This document shows, in pieces, positions 9,361 through 18,860 of a stretch of DNA of 64,000 nucleotides. The translations under genes were made by a program, and so were the position numbers. The stretch lies in the NCBI RefSeq assembly GCF_008973485.1, contig NZ_CP031223.1:806001-870000 (forward strand). The letters run 5' to 3'. The stretch is from Psychrobacillus glaciei. Its GTDB lineage: Bacteria > Bacillota > Bacilli > Bacillales_A > Planococcaceae. Within the stretch, counting starts at the first letter, position 1. Each line of letters starts with the position of its first letter. The notes beneath the pieces are model-generated. The model had not been told where the DNA came from, made no database searches, and saw only the letters and a list, made by a program, of their open reading frames with translations.

Positions 9361-11202
9361 GTGTCACTTAGGAAAAGAATGTCGATGTTGGTAATAGTCG
9401 ATTCTTGTATAGTGTTATTTTCCATTTACATTGGTTATTTCTTACTATATCCAATTGATAATCCTTTTACGGACCTATTTCTAATAACTAGTTCATTTAC
9501 TATTTTTATCGCACATCATGTTTTAGCGATGTATTTTGGGCTATATCGAAAGGTTTGGGAATATGCGTCTGTACGAGAGTTGTGGTTGATTTTCAAAGCA
9601 GTAACTATATCCATACTTGTCGTAGCGATTGTACAAGCTATTCTTCCAGGGGAGATATTATTTAGAGCGTTATTAATCACGTGGATGCTTCATATATTAC
9701 TCATCGGAGGCTCCAGGTTATCATGGAGAGTTTTCCGTGATTCATACATATCAGGTGAAAAGTTCAATGAACAAAGAAAGCGTACACTCATAATCGGAGC
9801 AGGGTCAGCGGGTACGATGATTGCTCGTCAATTATTTAAAAATATGGAGTCACCATTACAGCCAATTGCTTTTTTAGATGATGATTCGAAAAAAAAGGGA
9901 TTAGAAATCTTTAATATTCGCGTATTAGGTGGAACTGAAATTATTGCGGATGCAGTAAAAGACTTGGATATAGAACATATTATTATAGCCGTTCCATCTA
10001 TGGACAAGCAAACAAGTACGATGCTCATGCAACAGTGTTTGGACACTGGTGTTCATACGCAAATAATGCCTTTAATAGAAGACTTATTAACAGGCAAAGT
10101 ATCTATTAATGAAATAAGAGATGTGAGAATAGAAGATTTACTAGGCCGCGAAGAAGTAGAACTAGATTTGGCATCTATCTCTTCGAAGTTAACGAACAAA
10201 AAGATTCTCATAACCGGAGCGGGCGGCTCGATTGGATCTGAGATTTGTAGACAAGTAGCAAGATTTGACCCTAGTGAGATCATTCTCCTTGGCCATGGCG
10301 AAAATTCTATTTATACAATAGACATGGAATTGCGTCAAAAGGTTTCACCAAATACAAAGATTATTCCGATCATCGCGGATGTTCAAGATAGAAATCGAAT
10401 TTTTGATGTTGTAGCGGAGTACAAACCAGATGTGATGTATCATGCTGCTGCGCATAAACATGTTCCGTTAATGGAATACAATCCAATGGAAGCAGTGAAA
10501 AATAATATTTTCGGTACAAAGAATGTTGCGGAAGCAGCGGATATGTTTGGTGTAGGATATTTTGTCATGATTTCTACGGATAAAGCAGTAAACCCACCGA
10601 ATATAATGGGTGCAACGAAGCGCTTTGCTGAAATGATCGTTCAGAATCTTGCAAAAGAAAGCACGACAAAGTTTGCGGCAGTACGTTTTGGAAATGTACT
10701 AGGATCCCGTGGAAGTGTCGTGCCATTATTTAAAAAACAGATTGCAGCAGGCGGACCGATAACTGTAACAGATCCAGAGATGACTCGCTATTTTATGACG
10801 ATTCCAGAAGCATCCAGACTAGTCATTCAAGCAGGAACGATGGCAAGTGGGGGAGAAGTGTTCGTGTTAGACATGGGAGAGCCTGTGAAAATTGTCGATC
10901 TTGCGAATAATCTTATTCGACTATCTGGGTATAGTGAAGAGGAGATTGGCGTTCAATTTTCGGGTATTCGACCTGGTGAGAAGATGTTTGAAGAGTTATT
11001 GGATGAGAAGGAAATCCAAAGCAAGTATGTATTTCCGAAGATTCATATTGGCCGTGCGACGCCGATTAGTTATGGCGAGTTGACTTATGTACTGGATAAG
11101 TTGCTTGATATGACGGTGGATGACATGAAAGTGTTGTTGATTGGTTTAGCAAATCGGAAGAATGTGAAACAGATGTTATCCGAACCAGTGACTGTTAGTT
11201 AA
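9361..11202 (+). CDS. Membrane-anchored UDP-sugar 4,6-dehydratase (FlaA1/PglF/CapD family)
   Basis: The 613-residue protein has four N-terminal transmembrane helices (about 8-120), a first Rossmann domain (GAGSAGTMIARQL, about 147) and a catalytic Rossmann domain (GAGGSIGSE, about 287). The active-site region STDKAVNPPNIMGATKR has Met in place of the usual SDR Tyr, as in PglF/FlaA1. It converts UDP-GlcNAc to the 4-keto-6-deoxy intermediate. With the aminotransferase (12234) and acetyltransferase (14002) it probably makes a bacillosamine-like priming sugar. The start is GTG at 9361, behind AAGGGATGAGGG. A 209-bp gap precedes it; I see no clear promoter there. Confidence 0.9.
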   Translation: MSLRKRMSMLVIVDSCIVLFSIYIGYFLLYPIDNPFTDLFLITSSFTIFIAHHVLAMYFGLYRKVWEYASVRELWLIFKAVTISILVVAIVQAILPGEILFRALLITWMLHILLIGGSRLSWRVFRDSYISGEKFNEQRKRTLIIGAGSAGTMIARQLFKNMESPLQPIAFLDDDSKKKGLEIFNIRVLGGTEIIADAVKDLDIEHIIIAVPSMDKQTSTMLMQQCLDTGVHTQIMPLIEDLLTGKVSINEIRDVRIEDLLGREEVELDLASISSKLTNKKILITGAGGSIGSEICRQVARFDPSEIILLGHGENSIYTIDMELRQKVSPNTKIIPIIADVQDRNRIFDVVAEYKPDVMYHAAAHKHVPLMEYNPMEAVKNNIFGTKNVAEAADMFGVGYFVMISTDKAVNPPNIMGATKRFAEMIVQNLAKESTTKFAAVRFGNVLGSRGSVVPLFKKQIAAGGPITVTDPEMTRYFMTIPEASRLVIQAGTMASGGEVFVLDMGEPVKIVDLANNLIRLSGYSEEEIGVQFSGIRPGEKMFEELLDEKEIQSKYVFPKIHIGRATPISYGELTYVLDKLLDMTVDDMKVLLIGLANRKNVKQMLSEPVTVS

Positions 11203-11223
11203 GTTCATTAGGGAGTGTGCAGG

Positions 11224-12102
11224 ATGAAAAAAGTACGAAAAGCGATTATACCAGCAGCGGGACTTGGAACACGTTTCCTTCCTGCGACAAAAGCGATGCC
11301 AAAGGAAATGCTGCCGATCGTGGACAAGCCGACGATTCAATATATTGTCGAAGAGGCGGTTGCTTCTGGTATTGAGGATATTATTATTGTGACTGGTAAA
11401 GGAAAGCGTGCTATTGAGGATCATTTTGATCATTCGTTTGAATTAGAAGAGAACCTGATGCAAAAAGAGAAGTATGACTTGCTGGAGAAAGTAAAAGCAT
11501 CTTCCAAGGTAGAAATCCATTATATTCGTCAAAAAGAACCAAAAGGACTAGGACATGCGGTATGGTGTGCGAGAAAGTTCATTGGAGACGAGCCGTTTGC
11601 TGTGCTTTTAGGGGATGACATTGTGCAGAGTGAGACGCCTTGTTTGAAACAACTAATGAACCAATATGAGGAAACGCTTTCATCCGTCATTGGAGTGCAG
11701 ACTGTTCCTGATGAAGTGACGCATCGTTATGGAATTGTGGAGCCGAAGATGCAAGACGGTAGAAGATATCAAGTAGAAAATTTTGTCGAAAAACCAGCAC
11801 AAGGAACCGCACCTTCTAATCTTGCTATCATGGGCCGTTATATATTAACTCCGGAGATTTTTATGTTTCTAGAAGAGCAGAATGTAGGAGCGGGTGGAGA
11901 GATCCAGTTGACGGATGCGATTCAGAAGTTGAATCAGATTCAGCGTGTATTTGCTTATGATTTTGAGGGTAAGAGATATGATGTTGGGGAGAAGTTGGGG
12001 TTTATTACGACTACGATAGAGATGGCTTTGCAGGATGATGGGTTAAGGGATGATTTGTTGGAGTATTTGGATGGGTTGATGACGAGTCGGTTGGTTGTGT
12101 AG
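11224..12102 (+). CDS. gtaB: UTP-glucose-1-phosphate uridylyltransferase
   Basis: The 292-residue GtaB/GalU enzyme makes UDP-glucose from UTP and glucose-1-phosphate. The signature nucleotide loop [19 protein letters not shown] and [14 protein letters not shown] are present, plus FVEKP and [12 protein letters not shown]. The start is ATG 11224 with AGGGAG 8 nt upstream; the GTG at 11215 lies inside the Shine-Dalgarno site. UDP-glucose would feed the polymer or other surface glycans. The gene ends the first block of the locus at a terminator. Confidence 0.95.
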   Translation: MKKVRKAIIPAAGLGTRFLPATKAMPKEMLPIVDKPTIQYIVEEAVASGIEDIIIVTGKGKRAIEDHFDHSFELEENLMQKEKYDLLEKVKASSKVEIHYIRQKEPKGLGHAVWCARKFIGDEPFAVLLGDDIVQSETPCLKQLMNQYEETLSSVIGVQTVPDEVTHRYGIVEPKMQDGRRYQVENFVEKPAQGTAPSNLAIMGRYILTPEIFMFLEEQNVGAGGEIQLTDAIQKLNQIQRVFAYDFEGKRYDVGEKLGFITTTIEMALQDDGLRDDLLEYLDGLMTSRLVV

Positions 12103-12115
12103 GAGATTAAGAGAT

Positions 12116-12146
12116 TTAAAGCCCATATTTAATGGGCTTTATTTGT
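12116..12146 (+). terminator. Terminator between gtaB and the glycan block
   Basis: The stem AAAGCCCAT / ATGGGCTTT with a short loop is followed by ATTT. The T-run is weak, so read-through into the next block is plausible. Confidence 0.75.
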
Positions 12147-12233
12147 GAGTTTACGAATAAATACATAATTTATAAATGGTCAAATAAATGAATACATAAA
12201 AAAGCTATTTAAATAGGAAGGAAGTCAACCCTA

Positions 12234-13352
12234 ATGCAAGATAAAGTATTTCTATCATCTCCACATATGAGTGATGAAGGCTATGAAATGGAATATGTAA
12301 AAGAAGCATTTGATACAAATTGGATTGCTCCACTTGGAGAGAATGTCAATGAGTTTGAAAAAGAGTTAGCTTCAAAAGTTGGTTCTAAAGCAGCTGCAGC
12401 ACTTAGTTCTGGTACTGGGGCTATTCATCTTGCACTAAAAGCGGCTGGGGTTGAATCAGGAGATATAGTTTTCTGTCCTACTTTAACATTCTCAGCTACA
12501 GCTAATCCGATTATTTATCAAAATGCCATTCCCGTTTTTATAGATAGTGATTATGAAACTTGGAATATGTGCCCGCAAGCATTAGAAGAAGCTTTCGAGA
12601 AATATCCAGAAGTGAAAGCAGTTATTGTTGTTCATTTATATGGTTTGTCTGCTGATATGGATAGAATTGTTGAAATTTGTAAGAGACATAATGTTGCTTT
12701 AATAGAAGATGCTGCAGAATCTTTAGGAACTTACTATAAAGGAAAGCATACTGGAACTTTTGGGGATTATGGTATCTTTTCTTTTAACGGAAACAAAATT
12801 ATTACTACATCTGGTGGCGGGATGCTTGTTTCTAATAATGAAGAAAGAATTGCTAAGACAAGATTTTGGGCTACTCAAAGTAGAGATCAAGCAAGACATT
12901 ATCAACATAGCGAATTAGGGTTTAATTACCGTATGAGTAATGTGGTTGCTGGTATTGGTAGAGGTCAGCTTAAGGTGTTAGATCAAAGAGTAGAGAAGAA
13001 AAGATACATATTTGATTTTTATAAGAGAGAATTGGGTGGGCTTGACGGTATTGAGTTCATGCCTAGCAATGACTGGAATGAGCCGAACTATTGGTTAAGT
13101 AGCATGACTTTATATGGCAAGATTAGACCAATTGATGTGATGGAAGCACTTGAAAAAGAAAATATTGAGTCAAGACCTGTGTGGAAGCCGATGCATAAAC
13201 AACCGTTCTTTGAAAAGTATGATTTTGTTGGTACAGATGCTTCTGAGAAGTTGTTTGAAAATGGGGTTTGTTTGCCGTCTGATACGAAGATGACGGATGG
13301 GGATTTGGAGAGAGTTGTGGAGATTGTTAAAGGGTTGTGGCGAGAGCAATGA
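12234..13352 (+). CDS. UDP-4-keto-6-deoxy-sugar aminotransferase (PglE/EpsN-like, DegT family)
   Basis: The 372-residue PLP enzyme has SSGTGAIHLAL (phosphate binding), EDAAESLGT (cofactor Asp) and SFNGNKIITTSGGGM with the Schiff-base Lys. Sequence and context match enzymes that aminate the 4-keto product of the PglF-type dehydratase at 9361, giving a UDP-4-amino sugar. AGGAAGG lies upstream of the ATG. It overlaps the next gene by 4 nt (ATGA), so the phosphoglycosyl transferase is translationally coupled. Confidence 0.88.
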   Translation: MQDKVFLSSPHMSDEGYEMEYVKEAFDTNWIAPLGENVNEFEKELASKVGSKAAAALSSGTGAIHLALKAAGVESGDIVFCPTLTFSATANPIIYQNAIPVFIDSDYETWNMCPQALEEAFEKYPEVKAVIVVHLYGLSADMDRIVEICKRHNVALIEDAAESLGTYYKGKHTGTFGDYGIFSFNGNKIITTSGGGMLVSNNEERIAKTRFWATQSRDQARHYQHSELGFNYRMSNVVAGIGRGQLKVLDQRVEKKRYIFDFYKRELGGLDGIEFMPSNDWNEPNYWLSSMTLYGKIRPIDVMEALEKENIESRPVWKPMHKQPFFEKYDFVGTDASEKLFENGVCLPSDTKMTDGDLERVVEIVKGLWREQ

Positions 13353-14005
13353 GAAATTCTAAAGGTGGGATTTATAGAAGGTTTATAAAAAGACCAATGG
13401 ATTTTGTATTGTCTTTGATTGCTATTTTCGTTCTTAGTCCAGTTCTTTTGGTAGTTGCGGTACTTGTTAGAACAAAGCTTGGCAGTCCAGTGTTGTTTAA
13501 ACAGCAAAGACCTGGTTTGAATGAGAAGATTTTTAAGATGTATAAGTTTCGGACGATGACGGATGAGAGTGATAGTAGTGGTGAACTTCTTCCTGATAGT
13601 GTGAGGTTGACTAGGTTTGGGAGGTTTTTGAGGTCAACTTCTTTGGATGAGCTGCCTGAGCTTTTTAATATTTTGGTGGGGGATATGTCTGTTGTTGGGC
13701 CGAGGCCGTTAGCTATTCAATACTTACCTTATTACACTTTACATGAAAGAATTAGACATTCTGTTAGACCCGGACTATCAGGATTGGCACAAATAAATGG
13801 AAGAAATACTTCTTCATGGGAACAAAGATTTTCCTACGATATAGATTACGTTAATAATATTAATTTTATTGGCGATATAAAAATTATCTTAAAGACAATT
13901 TTAAAGGCAGTTAAAAGATCTGACATTGGAGAGCGCGGAGTAAATTCACCACCTGATTTTGATAAATACAGAAAAAAATATGAAGCAGGAGGTACTTCGA
14001 AATGA
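13349..14005 (+). CDS. Undecaprenyl-phosphate N-acetylamino-sugar phosphotransferase (PglC/EpsL-like)
   Basis: This is a small, single-membrane-anchor phosphoglycosyl transferase of 218 residues. It has the N-terminal KRPMDFVLS re-entrant helix, the KMYKFRTM motif, the catalytic LDELPELFN (Asp-Glu) and VGPRPLAIQY. It starts polymer assembly by loading the first amino sugar on the lipid carrier. ATG 13349, overlapping the upstream stop, is preferred because PglC relatives begin M-R-SKG; the GTG at 13337 is an alternative. Neighbours indicate a bacillosamine-type primer. Confidence 0.9.
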   Translation: MRNSKGGIYRRFIKRPMDFVLSLIAIFVLSPVLLVVAVLVRTKLGSPVLFKQQRPGLNEKIFKMYKFRTMTDESDSSGELLPDSVRLTRFGRFLRSTSLDELPELFNILVGDMSVVGPRPLAIQYLPYYTLHERIRHSVRPGLSGLAQINGRNTSSWEQRFSYDIDYVNNINFIGDIKIILKTILKAVKRSDIGERGVNSPPDFDKYRKKYEAGGTSK

Positions 14006-14520
14006 ATATAGTCGGTGAAAAAATAATATTACGTGCTATAGAAATAACTGATAAAGAAGTACTACTAGATATTATAAATGATACTGAGACAGAATATTCA
14101 CTTGGAGGATGGTCTTTTCCTACTTCAAGTCTTTATCAGGAAGAGTGGATTAAGGCTCAAAAGCCAAGTACACATATCTTACGTTGCATGATTAATGATA
14201 CCAAAGATAATACAACAATAGGTACAGTTATACTATCAGATATTGATTATAAAAATGGCAATGCAGAGGTTCATATCAAGTTACTAGGAAATTCTAGAGG
14301 TAAAGGTTATGGTGCAGATACAATTAATACTTTGATAAAGTATGCATTCAATGAACTAAGGTTGAATTGTGTTTATGCTCATGTTAATGCTTATAATATT
14401 GTCTCACAAAAACTCTTTGAAAGATGTGGTTTTGTAAAAGAGGGCATATTAAGGAATAGGATATTTAAAAAAGGCGAATATCATAATGTCATAGCGTTAT
14501 CAATATTAAAAGAGGGATAA
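14002..14520 (+). CDS. GNAT-family N-acetyltransferase, probably acetylating the 4-amino sugar
   Basis: The 172-residue RimJ/RimL-like GNAT protein has an acetyl-CoA loop near NSRGKGYGADTI and the C-terminal VSQKLFERCGFVKEG. It overlaps the phosphoglycosyl transferase by 4 nt (ATGA). In B. subtilis eps and Campylobacter pgl the equivalent step is done by a left-handed beta-helix protein (EpsM/PglD). None is present here, so this GNAT is the natural candidate for the N4-acetylation. That role is inferred from position. Confidence 0.8.
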   Translation: MNIVGEKIILRAIEITDKEVLLDIINDTETEYSLGGWSFPTSSLYQEEWIKAQKPSTHILRCMINDTKDNTTIGTVILSDIDYKNGNAEVHIKLLGNSRGKGYGADTINTLIKYAFNELRLNCVYAHVNAYNIVSQKLFERCGFVKEGILRNRIFKKGEYHNVIALSILKEG

Positions 14521-14521
14521 T

Positions 14522-15577
14522 ATGGAAATTGGTAGTGAGTTTTGGGAAGTTGAGACAGATAACTTGAGTAAATTTACTCTAGATGCACCACATAATTTTT
14601 TTTTGACAGGAAGAACAGCTTTAGATTATCTAATAAAAGAAATGAAATTATATAAAGTTGTGAAGAGTGTGTATATGCCGTCATATTGTTGTCACTCAAT
14701 GATTCAGCCCTTCCTTGATAATGGAGTCGATGTTGAATTTTATGAAGTACTCTTCGAGAACGGTAAATATACTTATAAAATAGATTTTGAAACCACATGC
14801 GATGTAATTTTTATTATGCAGTACTTCGGATATTGTAATGAAAAAGTTAGTGAACTTATTATTAAATATAAGGAACTAGGTAAAATAATTATAGAAGATG
14901 CTACCCATTCTTGGTTGTCAGATGTTCCGTATAATCAAGAATCTGATTATGTATTTGCAAGTTTTAGAAAATGGACAGGATTGCCAGGTGGTGCTGTTGC
15001 AATTAAGCAGGAAGGACAATTTTGTATTGATGGCGCTAAAGAAACTAATCTCGAATACATTCAATTGAGAAAAAAAGCTTTTTTTCAAAAAAAACAGTTT
15101 ATCGAGAATGGTTTAGGGCAGAAAGAGACATTTTTAGAATACTTTAATCAAGCGGAAAAATTAATCGAAGATAGTTATCAAAATTATAATATCCAACAGG
15201 ATATCGAAGATCTTATTAGTTCATTAAATTTCGAGAGAATTAAAGAGAAAAGAAAACAAAACTCTAGATATTTAATTGATGGTCTAAAAAAATTTCCTAA
15301 AATAGAAACGGTTAGTCTTGAAGAAGGAGATGTACCCCTATTTGTACCGATAATTGTTCCTTATGGCAGAAGAAATGAACTTCATCAGTACTTTATTAAT
15401 AATGATATATACTGCCCAGTTCATTGGCCAATTTCTGACAAGCATTGTTTACATAATAAATTCTTATACAATAATAGTATGTCAATAGTATGTGATCAAA
15501 GGTACGATCTATCAGATATGAAAAGAATACTAGAAACTTTAAAAAAATTTGTGGAGGATAATTTGTGGCAGAAATAA
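14522..15577 (+). CDS. Divergent DegT/DnrJ-type PLP aminotransferase-like protein
   Basis: The 351-residue protein has the fold of sugar aminotransferases: a GRTALDYLI segment, the cofactor Asp in IIIEDATHSW, and the likely Schiff-base Lys in FASFRKWTGLPGGA. It is clearly divergent from the PglE-like enzyme at 12234. It overlaps the following FemAB-like gene by 13 nt, suggesting the two act as a pair, perhaps on an amino-acid or amino-sugar substituent. The substrate is unknown. Confidence 0.7.
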   Translation: MEIGSEFWEVETDNLSKFTLDAPHNFFLTGRTALDYLIKEMKLYKVVKSVYMPSYCCHSMIQPFLDNGVDVEFYEVLFENGKYTYKIDFETTCDVIFIMQYFGYCNEKVSELIIKYKELGKIIIEDATHSWLSDVPYNQESDYVFASFRKWTGLPGGAVAIKQEGQFCIDGAKETNLEYIQLRKKAFFQKKQFIENGLGQKETFLEYFNQAEKLIEDSYQNYNIQQDIEDLISSLNFERIKEKRKQNSRYLIDGLKKFPKIETVSLEEGDVPLFVPIIVPYGRRNELHQYFINNDIYCPVHWPISDKHCLHNKFLYNNSMSIVCDQRYDLSDMKRILETLKKFVEDNLWQK

Positions 15578-16608
15578 ATGTAATTACAATTAATGAGTCA
15601 GAAAAATGGGATGAAATTGTAAAAAGTTTTGAAATTTATGATGTGAATTATCTGAGTGGCTATGCAAAGGCGTTTCAACTTAATGGAGAGGGAGATCCTC
15701 TTTTATTTTGTTATGACGATGGTATTACTAGAGCTATAAATGTTGTAATGAAAAGGGATATTGCAAAATCTGAAAAATTCGAAAAAAAATTACCCTTAAA
15801 CACTTGGTACGATCTTTCTACACCGTATGGTTACGGTGGATTTTTAATTAATGGTGATGATTATGAAAAGGTGAACAATGCTTTTAATTTGTATTGTAAG
15901 AATAGTGGATATGTGAGTGAATTTGTAAGATTCCATTTGTTTAACGATTATTCCTCATATTATGATGGGACAATTGAATCCCATACTCAAAATATAGTAC
16001 GAGATTTAGGACTACCACTTGAAGAGATGATAATGGATTTTGAACATAAAGTTAGAAAAAGTTTGAAAAAAGCTTTAAGAGAAGAATTAGAAGTTGAAAT
16101 TGACTCTACAGGTGAAAGATTAGAGGAATTTCTAGATATTTATTATCAAACCATGGAGAGTAATAATGCTAATGAAAGTTTCTATTTTCCAAAAAAGTTT
16201 TTTGAAACTATTAATAACATGAAAGAAAATTTTATATATATACATATCTTACATGAAGGAAAGATTATATCCACCGAACTTGTTTTATATGGACCTGAAA
16301 ATTGTTATTCATTTCTAGGGGGGACTAATCGTGAATACTTAAAATTGCAGCCTAACACACTCTTGAAGTATGAAATTATTAAGTGGGCGAAGACAAAAGG
16401 TCTTAAAAGATTTATTCTTGGTGGTGGCTATGGCAATAACGATGGTATTTTTAAATATAAAAAGAGCTTTGCACCAAATGGAATCTATGATTTTTATATT
16501 GGAAAGAAAATAATAGATGAAACCAAATATTATAACTTGCTATCAAGAAGAAAATCTGAACTTTTGGACGAGAATAACATTACTTTCTACCCAAAATATA
16601 GGGGGTAA
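15565..16608 (+). CDS. FemAB/GNAT-like acyltransferase
   Basis: The 347-residue protein resembles FemAB-type aminoacyl or GNAT_6 acyltransferases. It has a charged helical RKSLKKALREELEVEI arm and a C-terminal acceptor domain (IISTELVLYG, SFLGGTNREY, LGGGYGNNDGIFKYKKSF). It starts at GTG 15565 with GGAGG upstream, inside the end of the aminotransferase-like gene. Relatives in polysaccharide loci attach acyl or amino-acid groups to sugars. The acceptor and donor cannot be read from the sequence. Confidence 0.72.
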   Translation: MAEINVITINESEKWDEIVKSFEIYDVNYLSGYAKAFQLNGEGDPLLFCYDDGITRAINVVMKRDIAKSEKFEKKLPLNTWYDLSTPYGYGGFLINGDDYEKVNNAFNLYCKNSGYVSEFVRFHLFNDYSSYYDGTIESHTQNIVRDLGLPLEEMIMDFEHKVRKSLKKALREELEVEIDSTGERLEEFLDIYYQTMESNNANESFYFPKKFFETINNMKENFIYIHILHEGKIISTELVLYGPENCYSFLGGTNREYLKLQPNTLLKYEIIKWAKTKGLKRFILGGGYGNNDGIFKYKKSFAPNGIYDFYIGKKIIDETKYYNLLSRRKSELLDENNITFYPKYRG

Positions 16609-16610
16609 TT

Positions 16611-17822
16611 ATGAATATTATATTTTTAACATTAAGTGATATTAATTCAATATATGATAGTAATATATATACTGATTTACTAAAAGAGTTTAAGAATCAT
16701 GGACACAGTATATATATTGTAAGTCCATGTGAGCGCAAAAACAAAAAAACAACGTATGTAATAGAAGAAGATATATGTAAAATATTGAAGGTAAAAGTAG
16801 GGAATATACAAAAGACAAACATTATTGAAAAAGGTATATCTACAGTTTTGCTAGAAACTAATTATAAGACTGCGATAAAAAAATATTTGAAATACAAACG
16901 ATTTGATTTAATTCTTTATTCTACTCCACCGATCACATTAGCAAGTACAATTGAATATCTTAAAAAACGTGATAACGCTAAAACATATCTTTTGTTAAAA
17001 GATATCTTTCCACAAAACGCAGTGGATTTAGGTATGTTAAATAAAAATGGGTTAAAACGTGTTCTCTATGATTATTTTAGATTTAAAGAGAAAAAGTTGT
17101 ATGAAATATCTGATTCCATTGGATGTATGTCACAAGCGAATGTAGATTTTATTGTTAAACATAACCATAATATTTCACCTGAAATTATAGAAGTTTGTCC
17201 TAATAGTATAGCTCCTTTAGTGATAGATAAAGATGAAAAAAAGATAAAAGAGATCAAAGATAAATATAAAATCCCAAGTGATAAAACTGTTTTTATTTAT
17301 GGAGGAAATCTTGGGAAACCACAAGGAATTAACTTTTTGATTGATTGTTTGAAGGCAAATAAAACGAATGAACAGGCTTACTTTATTATTGCGGGTTCAG
17401 GGACAGAATATAATAAACTTAAGACTTTTTTAGATATTGAAAAACCTGTAAATGCACAGTTGTTTAAACAATTACCAAAAAAAGATTATGAAGTATTAGT
17501 GAATTCATGTGATGTAGGTTTAATATTTCTTGATAAGCGATTTACAATACCGAATTTTCCGTCAAGGCTTCTTTCATATATGCAGGCTTCTATGCCAGTC
17601 TTAGCAGCAACAGATGTAAACACTGATATTGGACAGATTATTGAACAAGGTGAATTCGGCTATTGGTGTGAAAGCAGTGATGTTAGGCAATTCAATCAAA
17701 AAGTACTGCAGTTATGTAATAGAGATTTAAGAAATCAAATGGGTATAAATGCTAAACGGTATTTAGAAGAGAATTATACTACAAAGCACTCGTATGAAAT
17801 AATAATGGACCATTTCAAGTAA
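16611..17822 (+). CDS. GT4 glycosyltransferase, WbuB-like
   Basis: The 403-residue GT-B enzyme has an N-terminal domain with LKDIFPQNAVDLGML and a C-terminal nucleotide-sugar domain (FIYGGNLGKPQG, FPSRLLSYMQASMPV). The sequence resembles WbuB-type transferases, which often move L-FucNAc. The FucNAc synthesis genes lie directly downstream, which supports that donor. The assignment of the donor is inference. Confidence 0.82.
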   Translation: MNIIFLTLSDINSIYDSNIYTDLLKEFKNHGHSIYIVSPCERKNKKTTYVIEEDICKILKVKVGNIQKTNIIEKGISTVLLETNYKTAIKKYLKYKRFDLILYSTPPITLASTIEYLKKRDNAKTYLLLKDIFPQNAVDLGMLNKNGLKRVLYDYFRFKEKKLYEISDSIGCMSQANVDFIVKHNHNISPEIIEVCPNSIAPLVIDKDEKKIKEIKDKYKIPSDKTVFIYGGNLGKPQGINFLIDCLKANKTNEQAYFIIAGSGTEYNKLKTFLDIEKPVNAQLFKQLPKKDYEVLVNSCDVGLIFLDKRFTIPNFPSRLLSYMQASMPVLAATDVNTDIGQIIEQGEFGYWCESSDVRQFNQKVLQLCNRDLRNQMGINAKRYLEENYTTKHSYEIIMDHFK

Positions 17823-17840
17823 CTGAAAAGAGGTAATGAA

Positions 17841-18860
17841 ATGTTTAAGGATAAAACCTTGTTGATAACTGGTGGTACAGGTTCTTTTGGGAATGCTGTG
17901 ATGGAGCGTTTCTTACATACAGGTATAAAAGAAATACGTATTTTTTCTCGAGATGAAAAGAAACAAGATGATATGCGTAAACTTTATAATAATGACAAGT
18001 TAAAATTTTATCTTGGAGACGTTAGGGATTTAGCAAGTGTAAGATATGCTATGAATGATGTAGATTACGTATTTCATGCTGCTGCACTAAAGCAAGTACC
18101 ATCATGTGAATTCTTCCCAATGGAAGCAGTTAAAACAAATGTTATTGGCACAGAAAATGTATTAAATGCATCCATTGAATACGGAGTGAAAAAAGTTATT
18201 TGTTTATCTACTGATAAAGCTGCATACCCAATAAATGCAATGGGTATATCGAAAGCTATGATGGAAAAGGTTTTTGTAGCAAAAGCAAAGACTGTGTCAC
18301 CAGATAAAACATTAATTTGCGGAACGAGATACGGGAATGTCATGGCTTCTCGCGGATCAGTTATTCCACTTTTTGTTGAACAGTTGAAAGCGGGAAAACC
18401 TCTTACTGTAACTGATCCAGAAATGACTCGTTTTTTAATGAGTTTAGAAGAAGCTGTTGAACTTGTATTATTTGCATTTGAAAATGCGAATGCAGGTGAT
18501 ATTATGGTTCAAAAATCTCCTGCTTCTACAATTGCGGACTTGGCACAAGCGTTGAAAGAAATATTTAGCGTGGAGAATGAAGTTAAGATTATTGGAACAA
18601 GACATGGTGAAAAACTCTATGAAACGTTGTTAACTAGAGAGGAAAATGTTGTTGCTCATGACTTAGAAGGGTTTTATAGAGTTCCAGCAGATAATCGAGA
18701 TTTAAATTATGATAAGTATTTTGAAGAGGGTGATGAAAAACTCTCTTCTGACGAAGAATATAATTCTCATAATACATATCGTCTAACAATTGAACAAATA
18801 AAAGATAAACTACTGCAACTTCCTTATATACAAACTGAATTGAAAAGGTGGGCTAACTAG
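17841..18860 (+). CDS. capE: UDP-GlcNAc 4,6-dehydratase/5-epimerase (CapE/FnlA)
   Basis: The 339-residue short-chain dehydrogenase has ITGGTGSFGNAV (NAD loop), HAAALKQVPSCEF and STDKAAYPINAMGISKAMME, with Met replacing the catalytic Tyr as in CapE. It performs the first step of UDP-L-FucNAc synthesis from UDP-GlcNAc. CapF and CapG follow directly, in the order known from S. aureus. The stop overlaps the start of capF by one base. Confidence 0.93.
   Translation: MFKDKTLLITGGTGSFGNAVMERFLHTGIKEIRIFSRDEKKQDDMRKLYNNDKLKFYLGDVRDLASVRYAMNDVDYVFHAAALKQVPSCEFFPMEAVKTNVIGTENVLNASIEYGVKKVICLSTDKAAYPINAMGISKAMMEKVFVAKAKTVSPDKTLICGTRYGNVMASRGSVIPLFVEQLKAGKPLTVTDPEMTRFLMSLEEAVELVLFAFENANAGDIMVQKSPASTIADLAQALKEIFSVENEVKIIGTRHGEKLYETLLTREENVVAHDLEGFYRVPADNRDLNYDKYFEEGDEKLSSDEEYNSHNTYRLTIEQIKDKLLQLPYIQTELKRWAN

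Noticed and set aside
10892..11083. Plus-strand ORF inside the dehydratase gene
   Set aside because: Out-of-frame shadow of a strongly conserved coding region.
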